From: Rhizobium sp. Root483D2
GTDB taxonomy: Bacteria; Pseudomonadota; Alphaproteobacteria; Rhizobiales; Rhizobiaceae
Assembly: GCF_001426685.1 (NCBI RefSeq)
Contig: NZ_LMFB01000038.1
Coordinates: 1-64,000 of the forward strand
Reading direction: 5' to 3'
Length of the DNA stretch: 64,000 nucleotides
Both the position numbers and the translations under genes were made by a program. Shown here one piece after another: positions 14,229-25,553 of this stretch (position 1 is the first letter of the stretch; every line of letters begins with the position of its first letter). Under the pieces are notes generated by a model that was given only the letters and a program-made list of their open reading frames with translations, made no database searches and was not told where the DNA came from.

Positions 14229-16021
14229 TGGAATTCATCGCCGTCAATCTTGCGCCGATCATGTTCGTGTCGCTGATCATCTTTCTGCTGCTTGGCTATC
14301 CCGTCGCGTTTTCGCTCGCCGCCAACGGTCTTTTGTTCTTCATCATCGGCGTGGAACTGGCACCCTTATCCGGCGGCTCTATCAACCTGTCCTGGCCGTT
14401 GCTCAACGCTCTGCCCGATCGCTTCTGGGGGGTGATGTCGAATGACACTTTGCTCGCCATTCCCTTCTTCACCTTCATGGGGATCGTGCTGGAACGCTCG
14501 GGCATGGCCGAAGATCTGCTTGATACGATCGGCCAGCTGTTCGGCCCGATCCGGGGCGGCCTTGCCTATGCGGTCATTTTCGTCGGCGCACTTCTGGCCG
14601 CAACCACCGGCGTGGTTGCCGCATCTGTCATCGCCATGGGCCTGATCTCGCTGCCGATCATGCTGCGCTACGGCTACGACCGCCGCGTCGCCTCCGGCGT
14701 CATTGCCGCGTCCGGAACGCTCGCACAGATCATCCCGCCATCGCTGGTGCTGATCGTCCTTGCCGACCAGCTCGGCCGCTCCGTCGGCGACATGTATGCC
14801 GGCGCGCTTATCCCCGGCCTGGTTCTGACCGGGCTCTACATGCTCTATATCCTGATCATGACCTTCGTCCGGCGCGATTCCATGCCGGCCCTGCCGCTCG
14901 AAGCCCGCACGCTCGGCTCCGGCGTCACCTCGCTGATCATCGCCTTGATCGTGGCGGCCGGTTTTGCCTATGCCGCCCATATCTATCTCTATCCGGCACA
15001 TGGCGAAAACGCCGATATCCTCGGCGCAACCGTCGGCATCGGCTTCATCTATATCGTCGCCCTTCTGGACAAGGGGCTGAAGGTCAACGCGATGTCGCGG
15101 CTGGCCCAGCAGGTCATCATCGTGCTGATCCCGCCGCTGGCGCTGATATTCCTGGTGCTCGGCACGATCTTCCTCGGCATCGCAACGCCGACCGAAGGCG
15201 GCGCGATGGGTGCCGTTGGCGCGCTCGTCATGGCGGCGGCCAAGGGGCGGCTGAGCATGGAGGTGATCCGCTCGGCCCTGGCCGCCACCACGCGGCTCTC
15301 GGCCTTCGTGCTGTTCATCCTGATCGGTGCGCGGGTGTTTTCGCTGACCTTCTACGGCGTCAACGGCCATATCTGGGTCGAGCATCTGCTGGTCGCCATG
15401 CCCGGCGGCGAAACCGGCTTCCTGATCACGGTCAACCTGCTCGTATTCTTCCTGGCCTTCTTCCTGGATTTCTTCGAACTGGCCTTCATCATCGTGCCGC
15501 TGCTCGTACCGGCGGCCAATGCGCTCGGCATCGATCTCATCTGGTTCGGCGTGCTTCTGGGCATCAACATGCAGACGAGCTTCATGCACCCGCCCTTCGG
15601 CTTCGCTCTGTTTTACCTGCGCTCGGTGGCGGCCAAGGTGCCCTATCTTGACAGGGTTACCGGCAAGGTGACGCAACCTGTCACGACGGGGCAGATTTAT
15701 TGGGGCGCCGTCCCGTTCGTCGGCATCCAGATCATCATGGTCGGGCTCACCATCATGTTCCCGCAGATGGTCATGCACTACAAGGGCGATGCTGCCGTGG
15801 TCGATCCCAATACGATCAACATCGTCGTTCCTGGTTTTGGAACAGGCGGCGGCGGGCTGACCTTGCCGGACAATGGCGGCGGGCTTGGATTGCCCGGTGG
15901 CCTGCAGCTGCCGGGCGGCAGCGCGCTGGATGGCGACAGCCAGAAACCGGCGGATCAGAACGGTGGCGCGGGTGGCAACAAGCCTGCCACGGACCTCAGC
16001 GCTCCGCCGTCCTTCAATTGA
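14225..16021 (+). CDS. TRAP transporter large permease (DctM) with Gly-rich tail
   Basis: 598 residues. The DctM body has about 12 hydrophobic helices, with the family patterns IPFFTFMGIVLERSG, IPPSLVLIVLADQLG and ATPTEGGAMGAVGAL. An insertion typical of the FcbT3-like class lies near 220-300. After residue about 530 a soluble low-complexity tail rich in Gly, Pro and Asp follows (FGTGGGGLTLPDNGGG, LPGGLQLPGG, then PADQNGGAGG). The tail is unusual for DctM and probably disordered. The gene is coupled to dctQ. It ends just before a strong UUCG-capped hairpin and converges on the binding-protein gene. Confidence 0.9.
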   Translation: MMEFIAVNLAPIMFVSLIIFLLLGYPVAFSLAANGLLFFIIGVELAPLSGGSINLSWPLLNALPDRFWGVMSNDTLLAIPFFTFMGIVLERSGMAEDLLDTIGQLFGPIRGGLAYAVIFVGALLAATTGVVAASVIAMGLISLPIMLRYGYDRRVASGVIAASGTLAQIIPPSLVLIVLADQLGRSVGDMYAGALIPGLVLTGLYMLYILIMTFVRRDSMPALPLEARTLGSGVTSLIIALIVAAGFAYAAHIYLYPAHGENADILGATVGIGFIYIVALLDKGLKVNAMSRLAQQVIIVLIPPLALIFLVLGTIFLGIATPTEGGAMGAVGALVMAAAKGRLSMEVIRSALAATTRLSAFVLFILIGARVFSLTFYGVNGHIWVEHLLVAMPGGETGFLITVNLLVFFLAFFLDFFELAFIIVPLLVPAANALGIDLIWFGVLLGINMQTSFMHPPFGFALFYLRSVAAKVPYLDRVTGKVTQPVTTGQIYWGAVPFVGIQIIMVGLTIMFPQMVMHYKGDAAVVDPNTINIVVPGFGTGGGGLTLPDNGGGLGLPGGLQLPGGSALDGDSQKPADQNGGAGGNKPATDLSAPPSFN

Positions 16022-16025
16022 TAAC

Positions 16026-16055
16026 GGAAGGGCCGGTTTTCGAACCGGCCCTTCC
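16026..16055. terminator. UUCG-capped hairpin after dctM
   Basis: GGAAGGGCCGGTT (16026-16038) and AACCGGCCCTTCC (16043-16055) pair perfectly around TTCG. No U tract follows on the plus strand, so it may protect the 3' end and not terminate by itself. Confidence 0.6.
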
Positions 16056-16073
16056 CTCCAAAAGCAGACAATG

Positions 16074-16107
16074 AAAAACCCCAAAGCTGTTCAACTTCGG
16101 GGTTTTT
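16074..16107. terminator. Terminator between convergent TRAP genes
   Basis: AAAAACCCC (16074-16082) and GGGGTTTTT (16099-16107) form a stem flanked by A and T runs in both directions, suited to both dctM and dctP transcripts. Confidence 0.65.
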
Positions 16108-16133
16108 GGTTTCCGCGATTATCTCTCCAGCGC

Positions 16134-17752
<1,619 letters not shown>

Positions 17753-18730
17753 ATGAAACGTCTACTGCTCATCGGCGTCGCGCTTGCGGCCTTGACCGCT
17801 CCGGCCGCAGCCGCCGACAAGCTGCTCAATGCATCCTACGACATTTCCCGTGAATTGTTCGAACAGGTGAACGAAGCCTTTGTCGCCGCCCATCCCGGCG
17901 TGACCATCGACCAGTCGCATGGCGGCTCCTCCAAGCAGGCCCGCGCCATTCTCGAGGGCCTCGAGGCCGACGTCGTGACCTTCAACCAGGTGACCGACGT
18001 CGATGCCCTGGTCAAGGGCGGCTTTGTGTCCGAGGACTGGAAGAGCGACTTTGCCAACAACGCATCGCCCTTCTATTCCTTCCCGTCCTTCCTGGTGCGC
18101 GAAGGCAATCCGAAGGGTGTCAAGGACTGGGGCGATCTGGTGCGCGACGATGTCAAGGTGATCTTCCCGAACCCGAAGACATCAGGCAATGCCCGCTACA
18201 CCTACCTCGCCGCCACCGCTTACGCGAAGGAAAAATTCGCCAACGATCCGGCCAAGGTCGAGGAATTCGTCAAGAAGATCTTTGACAATGTTCCGGTCTT
18301 CGACACCGGCGGACGTGCAGCCACGACGACATTCGTCGAGCGCGAAACCGGCGACGTGCTGATCACGTTTGAAGCGGAAACCAAGGGCATTGCCAAGGAA
18401 TTCGGCGAAGACAAGTTCGACATCGTCACGCCCTCCGTCAGCCTTCTCGCCGAATTCCCGGTCGCGATCGTCGATAAGGTGGTGGACAAGAATGGCACCC
18501 GCGCGCTGGCCAAATCCTATCTCGACTTCCTCTACACGCCGGAAGGCCAGAAGATCCTGGCCGAGAACGGCAACCGCGTCAACGATGCGGCCGTTTCTGC
18601 CGAATTCAAGGACCAGTTCCCCGACGTCCGTCTGCTGAAGGTCGAAGATGTCTTCGGTGGCTGGGAGAAGGTCAAGACGGAGCAGTTCGCCGAAGGTGCC
18701 TCACTGGATAAAATCTACGGTAATCGTTGA
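17753..18730 (+). CDS. sbp: Sulfate ABC transporter substrate-binding protein
   Basis: 325 residues with a signal peptide (MKRLLLIGVALAALTAPAAAAD). It belongs to the Sbp/CysP family: LLNASYDISRELFEQVNEAF, SHGGSSKQARAILEGLEADVVTFNQ, and the sulfate-contact region NPKTSGNARYTYLAA. The SD is GGGGAG. It heads the operon with cysT-cysW-cysA. A 16-bp hairpin directly behind it should lower downstream expression relative to the abundant binding protein. Confidence 0.93.
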   Translation: MKRLLLIGVALAALTAPAAAADKLLNASYDISRELFEQVNEAFVAAHPGVTIDQSHGGSSKQARAILEGLEADVVTFNQVTDVDALVKGGFVSEDWKSDFANNASPFYSFPSFLVREGNPKGVKDWGDLVRDDVKVIFPNPKTSGNARYTYLAATAYAKEKFANDPAKVEEFVKKIFDNVPVFDTGGRAATTTFVERETGDVLITFEAETKGIAKEFGEDKFDIVTPSVSLLAEFPVAIVDKVVDKNGTRALAKSYLDFLYTPEGQKILAENGNRVNDAAVSAEFKDQFPDVRLLKVEDVFGGWEKVKTEQFAEGASLDKIYGNR

Positions 18731-18754
18731 TCCCAAACGAATAATGTGAAAAAC

Positions 18755-18801
18755 GGAGGCCGTGGCGGATATCGATCCGCCACGGCCTCCCGTTATTTTT
18801 G
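18755..18801 (+). terminator. Strong intercistronic hairpin between sbp and cysT
   Basis: GGAGGCCGTGGCGGAT (18755-18770) and ATCCGCCACGGCCTCC (18775-18790) pair perfectly over 16 bp with loop ATCG, followed by TTATTTTTT. It has the form of an intrinsic terminator inside the operon, so it probably acts as a partial terminator or RNA-end stabiliser. Confidence 0.75.
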
Positions 18802-19647
18802 AACTCGATTTTCAAAGGGCATGTTTTGGCACGGCGCATTCTTCCAGGCTTGCCCCTGACGCTCGGCATCACGCTCGTTTATGTCGCCATCATCGTGGTG
18901 CTGCCGCTTGGCGCGCTGATTTTCAAGGCCGCCAGCCTTGGGCCGGAAGACTACTGGCGCATCGTCTCGTCTGACCGCGCCATAGCCAGCTACCGGGTCA
19001 CCATTCTCTGCGCGCTCGCGGCCACGCTGTTCAACCTCGTCTTCGGCATGGCGCTTGCCTGGATCATCGTGCGCTACCGCTTTCCCGGACGGCGCTTCGT
19101 CGATGCCCTGGTGGACCTGCCCTTCGCGCTACCGACTGCCGTTGCCGGTATCGCGCTGACGACGCTGTTTGCCTCGAACGGATGGTTCGGCGCGCCGCTT
19201 GCCGCCATCGGCATCAAGGTCGCCTATACGCCGCTCGGCATCATCATCGCCATGGCGTTCACCAGCCTGCCCTTCATCGTGCGCACCGTGCAGCCTGTGC
19301 TGGAGGAACTCGATCCGGCGCTGGAGGAAGCGGGCCAGACGCTTGGCGCCAGCGATCTTGAAATCTTCATGCGCGTGATCCTGCCGCAACTGGCACCGGC
19401 GATCCTGGCCGGATTGTCGCTGTCGTTCGCGCGCAGCCTTGGCGAATTCGGCGCGATCATCTTCATCGCCGGCAACCAGCCGTTCGAGACGGAAATAACC
19501 GCCCTTCTCGCCTTCATCCGGCTGGAGGAATATGACTACCCCGCCTCTGCCGCCATCGCCTCGGTCATGCTGATCGCCGCCTTCACGATGCTGGCCATCA
19601 CCAATCTTCTGCAGGCGCGCGCCCTGCGTTACACGGTGAAGGGTTGA
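18799..19647 (+). CDS. cysT: Sulfate ABC transporter permease CysT (CysU)
   Basis: 282 residues, inner-membrane permease with about six helices (LGITLVYVAIIVVLPLGALI, ILCALAATLFNLVFGMAL and others). The EAA loop EEAGQTLGASDLEIFMRVILPQLAPAI contacts CysA. No ATG is in frame at the N-terminus. TTG at 18799 gives the family-typical length but sits in the T run of the hairpin. TTG at 18826 has a better SD (AAAGGG six bases upstream) and would shorten the protein by nine residues. The stop lies within the start region of cysW. Confidence 0.9.
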   Translation: MNSIFKGHVLARRILPGLPLTLGITLVYVAIIVVLPLGALIFKAASLGPEDYWRIVSSDRAIASYRVTILCALAATLFNLVFGMALAWIIVRYRFPGRRFVDALVDLPFALPTAVAGIALTTLFASNGWFGAPLAAIGIKVAYTPLGIIIAMAFTSLPFIVRTVQPVLEELDPALEEAGQTLGASDLEIFMRVILPQLAPAILAGLSLSFARSLGEFGAIIFIAGNQPFETEITALLAFIRLEEYDYPASAAIASVMLIAAFTMLAITNLLQARALRYTVKG

Positions 19648-19649
19648 GC

Positions 19650-20579
19650 ATGGCCAAAACTGCAGCCGCAACGCCAGCCAAGACCAAGACCAAATCCAAG
19701 ACCCGGCGCCCGCCACGGATCGGCGAGGCGCCGATCTTCCGCAACACCATGATCACCGTCGTGCTGATCCTGGTGGCGCTGGTCATTATCGCGCCGCTCG
19801 CCGTCATCGGCTATGAAGCCTTTTCCAGGGGCGTCGCCTATTTCGGCAAGACCATCGCCAATTCCGATACGCGTCACGCCATCCTGATGACGGGGCTGAC
19901 CGCATTGATTGCGGTGCCGGTCAACACCGCCTTCGGCGTGGCCGCCGCCTGGGCGATCACCAAATTCGATTTTCCCGGCCGCCGCCTGCTTCTGATCGTC
20001 ATCGAGATCCCATTCTCCGTGTCGCCGATCGTTGCCGGCGTCGCCTATCTGTTCGTCTACGGCCTGCAGGGACTGTTCGGCGATGCGCTGCAATCGGCCG
20101 ATGTCAAAATCCTCTTCGCGCTGCCCGGTATCGTGCTTGCCAGCATGTTCGTCACCGCCCCGTTCGTCGCCCGCGAGCTTATTCCTTTGATGCAGGCGCA
20201 GGGCCGCGACCTTGAGGAAGCCGCCACCTCGCTCGGGGCCAGCGGCTGGCGGACATTCTTCTTCGTCACCCTGCCCAATATCAAATGGGCGCTGCTCTAC
20301 GGCGTCATCCTCTGCAACTCGCGGGTCATGGGCGAGTTCGGCGCGGTCTCGGTGGTCTCGGGCAATATTCGCGGCCAGACCAACACCCTGCCGTTGCATA
20401 TCGAGCTGCTCTATCACGACTATAACGCCGTCGGCGCCTTTGCCGCCGCCTCGATCCTGGCTGCCCTTGCGGTCGTTACCCTGATTGCCAAGGTTGCGCT
20501 GGAGCGCCGTGGAGCCGGCCGCGTGCGCCGCCCGTCGCTTGCCGGCACAGCGCCGAACACACCGGAGACCACACCGTGA
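19650..20579 (+). CDS. cysW: Sulfate ABC transporter permease CysW
   Basis: 309 residues. A basic Lys/Thr-rich N-terminal segment (KTAAATPAKTKTKSKTRRPP) precedes the first helix MITVVLILVALVIIAPLAVIGYEAF. The sulfate permease pattern RHAILMTGLTALIAVPVNTAFGVAAAW and the EAA loop EEAATSLGASGWRTFFFVTLPN are present. It pairs with CysT as the channel heterodimer. The ATG at 19650 begins two bases after the cysT stop; the end overlaps cysA in a GTGA. Confidence 0.93.
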   Translation: MAKTAAATPAKTKTKSKTRRPPRIGEAPIFRNTMITVVLILVALVIIAPLAVIGYEAFSRGVAYFGKTIANSDTRHAILMTGLTALIAVPVNTAFGVAAAWAITKFDFPGRRLLLIVIEIPFSVSPIVAGVAYLFVYGLQGLFGDALQSADVKILFALPGIVLASMFVTAPFVARELIPLMQAQGRDLEEAATSLGASGWRTFFFVTLPNIKWALLYGVILCNSRVMGEFGAVSVVSGNIRGQTNTLPLHIELLYHDYNAVGAFAAASILAALAVVTLIAKVALERRGAGRVRRPSLAGTAPNTPETTP

Positions 20580-21595
20580 AAATCCGCCTCGATACCGTCG
20601 TCAAGACATTCGACACGTTTCGCGCCGTGCACGGCGTCTCGCTGGATATTGAGAGCGGCGAACTGGTGGCGTTGCTCGGCCCTTCCGGCTCCGGCAAGAC
20701 GACGATCCTGCGCATGGTCGCAGGCCTCGAATTCCCCGACGGCGGCGCCATCTATTTCGGTGACGAGAACGCCACCGATATCGAGGTGCGCCATCGCGGC
20801 GTCGGCTTCGTCTTCCAGCATTATGCGCTCTTCCCGCATATGACGGTGGGGGAAAACATCGCTTTCGGCATGAAGGTCTCGAAGACAAAACGGTCGGGTG
20901 CCGAGATTTCCGAACGCGTCGCGCATCTTCTGCGCCTGGTTCAGCTTGAAGGCCTGCAGGACCGCTTTCCGGCGCAGATTTCCGGCGGGCAAAGACAGCG
21001 CGTGGCGCTTGCCCGGGCGCTCGCCGTCGATCCGAAGGTGCTCTTACTCGACGAACCCTTCGGCGCGCTCGATGCCAATGTGCGGCGCGACCTGCGCCGC
21101 TGGCTGCGCAAGATCCATGACGAGTTGGGCATCACCACGCTGTTCGTCACCCATGACCAGGCCGAAGCGCTCGATCTCGCCGACCGCGTCGTCATCCTCG
21201 ACAAGGGCCGGATCATTCAAACGGGAACGCCGGAAGAAGTCTGCCGTGCGCCAGCCAGCGCCTTCGTGATGAACTTCCTCGGCGATGCCAATCGTCTGAA
21301 GGTGACGGTATCGGCTGAAAAAGCGCAGATCCAGAATGTCGTCTTCGACGCCGCCGGGATCGCCGACGGTGCCGCCGAACTCTACTTCCGCCCGGCCGAC
21401 GTCACCTGGCGCGAGGACGGTCACGGCATCCAGGCGACCATTGCCCGCGTCATCGACCGGCCCGATTCCAAACGGGTGCTTGCCCTGACGGTGGATGGCC
21501 AGTCCATCGAGTTCGACGCCGCCCCGGAATTCCCGTTCCGCGCGGAAGCCCGCGGCTTCGTCGATATCCGCCGCCCGCGGGTTTATCCGGCCTGA
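20576..21595 (+). CDS. cysA: Sulfate ABC transporter ATPase CysA
   Basis: 339 residues with GTG start overlapping the cysW stop. Walker A GPSGSGKTT, Q-loop FVFQHYALFPHMTV, signature [15 protein letters not shown], Walker B VLLLDEPFGALD and H-loop FVTHDQAEA are intact. The C-terminal TOBE-like region (RPADVTWRE, then IEFDAAPEF) is the regulatory domain of the CysA/MalK class. It energises uptake of sulfate/thiosulfate through CysTW. It is the last gene of the operon, with a terminator 20 bases downstream. Confidence 0.95.
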   Translation: MKIRLDTVVKTFDTFRAVHGVSLDIESGELVALLGPSGSGKTTILRMVAGLEFPDGGAIYFGDENATDIEVRHRGVGFVFQHYALFPHMTVGENIAFGMKVSKTKRSGAEISERVAHLLRLVQLEGLQDRFPAQISGGQRQRVALARALAVDPKVLLLDEPFGALDANVRRDLRRWLRKIHDELGITTLFVTHDQAEALDLADRVVILDKGRIIQTGTPEEVCRAPASAFVMNFLGDANRLKVTVSAEKAQIQNVVFDAAGIADGAAELYFRPADVTWREDGHGIQATIARVIDRPDSKRVLALTVDGQSIEFDAAPEFPFRAEARGFVDIRRPRVYPA

Positions 21596-21614
21596 ACACA
21601 TTGCAAAACGCAAA

Positions 21615-21647
21615 AGCCACCGGATCTCGCGATCCGGTGGCTCTTTC
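21615..21647. terminator. Terminator between cysA and the convergent aldo-keto reductase
   Basis: AGCCACCGGATC (21615-21626) and GATCCGGTGGCT (21631-21642) pair perfectly with loop TCGC and are followed by CTTTCT. It serves the cysA transcript and possibly the converging operon. Confidence 0.75.
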
Positions 21648-21668
21648 TGTTGTAATTGAGTTCAGTGC

Positions 21669-22700
<1,032 letters not shown>

Positions 22701-22732
22701 GGTGTTATCCTGCCCTGTCTTTGAAATTGGAA

Positions 22733-22758
22733 TTCCCGGAGCAGCGATGCTCCGGGAA
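22733..22758 (-). promoter_or_regulatory. Perfect hairpin in the leader of the aldo-keto reductase
   Basis: TTCCCGGAGCA and TGCTCCGGGAA form an 11-bp stem around GCGA, 33 bases upstream of the start. No U tract follows. It probably sets relative expression within the operon (processing or stabilising element). Confidence 0.55.
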
Positions 22759-22890
22759 GGATTGGGATAGATCCGGTATATTTTATTGTGATGACGGTGC
22801 AAAGCGATACTGACCGGCCCCCCCAGATTTGGCTTTTATGCCGGCGCAATTCCGGACCCAAAACCGTTGCGCAGTTTTGGCGCAATTGCT

Positions 22891-24039
22891 TCAGCGCAAG
22901 AGAGCCCTGGCTTCCTCGATCCCCAGTGCCGCCGGCTGGGTGCAGGTCGTCGTCAGTTCGATGAACCGGCCCTCTTCGCCCGATTTCAGGATCGAAACCA
23001 TGACATCGACGCCGTGCAATGCACGCTCCAGCGAGCAGCGTGCGTCCCGGCCATCGAGGATGGCGAGCGCCATGTCGGCAAGACCGGCGGTGCGGTAATT
23101 CGCCATCATACCCTGCTTGTGTTCCTGGTTGGGAACGGAGAACGGATGATCCCAGGTTTCCAGCGGCTGGATATCCTTGTCGCGCCCACTTGCCGAAACC
23201 GTACCGCCAAAGAAATTCGGATCCGGCACGAACAGAGAGCCTTCCGTGCCGTAGAGCTCCATATTGGCATGGTTGTGCGACCAGACATCCCAGCTCGCCG
23301 ACAGGGTAACTGTTGCGCCATTCTGGAATTCGAGCAGCGCATGGATATTGGTCGGCGTTTCAACCGGAATGACCTCGCCCTTGCGCGGCTCGCTGGTGAT
23401 GGTGCGGCTTGCATTGGCCATCGAGGTCAGTGCCGCAACGCGCTTGACCGGGCCGATCAGGTTGACGAGATCGGCAATGTAGTAAGGGCCGAGATCGAGG
23501 ATCGGGCCGCCGCCGGGCAGGAAGAAGAAATCCGGGTTCGGATGCCACATTTCCATGCCCGGGCTCATGACGTGGCAGGTTCCGGAAGTGACGCGGCCGA
23601 TCTTGCCCTGGTCGATATAATCGCGCGCCAGCTGATGAGCGCCGCCGAGGAACGTGTCAGGAGCGCAACCGACCTTGAGATTGCTGGCGGTCGCGATCCC
23701 GCGCAGCTGCTCGCCCTGTTCCAGAGACAGGACCAGCGGCTTTTCGGAATAGACGTGTTTGCCGGCTTCCAGGATCATCTTGGAGACCGGAAAGTGCGCA
23801 TCCGGGATCGTCAGGTTGACGACGATATCGACGTCCGGATTGGCCAGCAGCGCTTCGATCGTCTGTGCCTCGACGCCAAATTCAGCCGCGCGGATTTCGG
23901 CAGCCGCCGGGTTGATGTCGGCGCAGGCGATAACCTTGATGCCCTTGAAGAGCGGCGAGAGCGTGAAATAGGTGGTAGAGATATTGCCGCATCCGATGAT
24001 GCCGACGCCAAGCTCCCCGGTCACTCGTTCCTGTGTCAT
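22891..24039 (-). CDS. Gfo/Idh/MocA family oxidoreductase
   Basis: 382 residues. The N-terminal Rossmann fold carries VGIIGCGNIS (NAD(P)-binding GxGxxS) and the conserved AGKHVYSEKPLVLSLEQG with the EKP motif. The C-terminal alpha/beta domain includes GGGPILDLGPYYIADLVNLIGP, where the GGG...DxGxH-like region holds the substrate-site residues. Members oxidise or epimerise sugars and inositols. In this operon it probably handles a sugar derived from the imported glycoside; the substrate is not predictable. It follows the epimerase-like gene by 14 bases. Confidence 0.9.
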   Translation of the reverse strand: MTQERVTGELGVGIIGCGNISTTYFTLSPLFKGIKVIACADINPAAAEIRAAEFGVEAQTIEALLANPDVDIVVNLTIPDAHFPVSKMILEAGKHVYSEKPLVLSLEQGEQLRGIATASNLKVGCAPDTFLGGAHQLARDYIDQGKIGRVTSGTCHVMSPGMEMWHPNPDFFFLPGGGPILDLGPYYIADLVNLIGPVKRVAALTSMANASRTITSEPRKGEVIPVETPTNIHALLEFQNGATVTLSASWDVWSHNHANMELYGTEGSLFVPDPNFFGGTVSASGRDKDIQPLETWDHPFSVPNQEHKQGMMANYRTAGLADMALAILDGRDARCSLERALHGVDVMVSILKSGEEGRFIELTTTCTQPAALGIEEARALLR

Positions 24040-24053
24040 GGTCTGTCTTTCTT

Positions 24054-24815
24054 TCAATAGGTCTTGATCGACGCGATCGAGCGCTCGGCCGTCGCCTTGT
24101 AATCCTTGGGATTGTCGTGCTCGACGATGTAATATTTGGCAGGTGTCGCAGACAGCGCCTTGAAGAGTTTCGCCCATTCGACGGTGCCGTGGCCAACATC
24201 GGCCCAGCCGTCCTGATCGGTATTCTCCCCGGCTGGCGCGATATCCTTGACGTGGACGGCGGTGATGCGGTGGCCGTATGTCTCGATCCAGGCGAAGGGG
24301 TCGGCACCGCCGCGAATGATCCAGGCAATATCGGCTTCCCAGGACAGGTTCGGCCCACCGGCAAAAATATGGGTCTGCGGGATCGAGCCATCGGGCAGTG
24401 CGGCGAATTCGAAATCATGATTGTGCCAGCCGAAATCGAGACCGACATCCCGGAAGGGTTGGCCTGCCTTTTCCAGCCGCGCCCCAAAAGCCTTCCAGCC
24501 GCTCGCATCGGCCGGCCGCTGGTCTGCAGCGAGATGAGGGCAGTAGATCGATTGGATGCCGAGCGTCTGGGCGATATGCACGGCCCGCGCCGGATCGGAT
24601 TCGAGCAGGTCGAGCCCGAAATGCGCCGACGGCATGGTGACGCCGCTCTTGTCCATGTCGGCTTTCAGCGCCGTGAGGGCCGCATCGTCGAGGGCGGCAT
24701 AGAGCGCGCCATAGCCTTCGACCTGCGTATAGCCGGCGGCACCGATGGTCTTTAGGACATCGGCGAGCGGTGGAAAATTTCGGGCGCTGTAAAGTTGGAA
24801 GCTGACGGTCTGCAT
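24054..24815 (-). CDS. Sugar phosphate isomerase/epimerase (AP endonuclease-2 family fold)
   Basis: 253 residues forming the TIM barrel of the IolE/xylose-isomerase-like family: FQLYSARNFPPLADVLKTIGAAGYTQVEGYG at the start; metal ligands expected in FGWHNHDFEFAAL (His), WEADIAWIIRGGADP (Asp), AVHVKDI (His/Asp) and IVEHDNPKDY (Glu). The WHNH and VKD motifs are typical of paralogues paired with Gfo/Idh/MocA dehydrogenases, as here, where together they interconvert keto and hydroxy sugars. The substrate is unknown. Confidence 0.88.
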   Translation of the reverse strand: MQTVSFQLYSARNFPPLADVLKTIGAAGYTQVEGYGALYAALDDAALTALKADMDKSGVTMPSAHFGLDLLESDPARAVHIAQTLGIQSIYCPHLAADQRPADASGWKAFGARLEKAGQPFRDVGLDFGWHNHDFEFAALPDGSIPQTHIFAGGPNLSWEADIAWIIRGGADPFAWIETYGHRITAVHVKDIAPAGENTDQDGWADVGHGTVEWAKLFKALSATPAKYYIVEHDNPKDYKATAERSIASIKTY

Positions 24816-24854
24816 GGGAATGTCTCCTTGGGATCGCTTGGGAAAGGGGATCGA

Positions 24855-25544
24855 TTACGAAAGCCAGGTGTCATAGTCCGACACCAAGAGATGGCTCGGT
24901 TTGATGTCTTCCTGGATGGTGGAAAAGCGGCCGACAGGCTCGCGGAAATAATTGTCGGTGAGATCGTCGTTGACGGTGGAAACCTCACCCATCAGCACAT
25001 CGGCACCCTCAGCCCAGAAGGCATGCCAGTTTCCAGGCAAGAGTGTGACGCTTTCGCCGGGCGACAGGCGCAGGAAAGAGCCGGCCTTCAGCGTGCGCAG
25101 CCGCGCATCTGCCGCCACCACCACATCCGTTGCTTCATCGACATCGCCGTCCGGCAGCGAATCGTACATCTGCAGCACCAGCGTACCGCCGCCGCGATTG
25201 ATGATATCCTCGGTCTTGACCGCATGCCGGTGCAGCGGATTGACCTGGTCCTTGGCGGTAATCATCAGCTTTTCGGCATAGAGCATGCCACGGCCATGGG
25301 CGAGCGCTGCGGCAGAACCGTTGCGCAGCGTGAAGAGCACAAGGCCGAACGCGCTGAACCGGTCCTTGCCGTAATCCGTGATATCCCACCCGAGCCGCGT
25401 ATCGCGGATCGACGGGGTGTCAGACGCAACCCGCGTTTTCAACTCATCCGGTGACCAGTAGGCGAATGGCGGCAGGACGAAACCATGCTGGCGCATGAAG
25501 GCGTCGCTTTTCTCGATGATGGCATTGACTTCGCTTCGCAGCAT
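24855..25544 (-). CDS. D-lyxose/D-mannose isomerase (cupin-type)
   Basis: 229 residues of the D-lyxose ketol-isomerase family, a metal-dependent cupin. The ligand region NPLHRHAVKTEDIINRGGG (HxHx4E-like) and the second cupin motif LLPGNWHAFWAEGADVLMGEVS with its His are present. Family enzymes convert D-lyxose to D-xylulose and D-mannose to D-fructose. Next to a beta-mannosidase the mannose-to-fructose reaction is the more sensible job (inference). It lies 9 bases after the mannosidase stop, in the same operon. Confidence 0.85.
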   Translation of the reverse strand: MLRSEVNAIIEKSDAFMRQHGFVLPPFAYWSPDELKTRVASDTPSIRDTRLGWDITDYGKDRFSAFGLVLFTLRNGSAAALAHGRGMLYAEKLMITAKDQVNPLHRHAVKTEDIINRGGGTLVLQMYDSLPDGDVDEATDVVVAADARLRTLKAGSFLRLSPGESVTLLPGNWHAFWAEGADVLMGEVSTVNDDLTDNYFREPVGRFSTIQEDIKPSHLLVSDYDTWLS

Positions 25545-25553
25545 CGTGGTCTC

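Noticed and set aside
14366-16084. 572-codon minus-strand frame opposite dctM
   Set aside because: Low-complexity His/Asp/Arg/Gly translation typical of the antisense of a GC-rich gene; dctM is clearly real.
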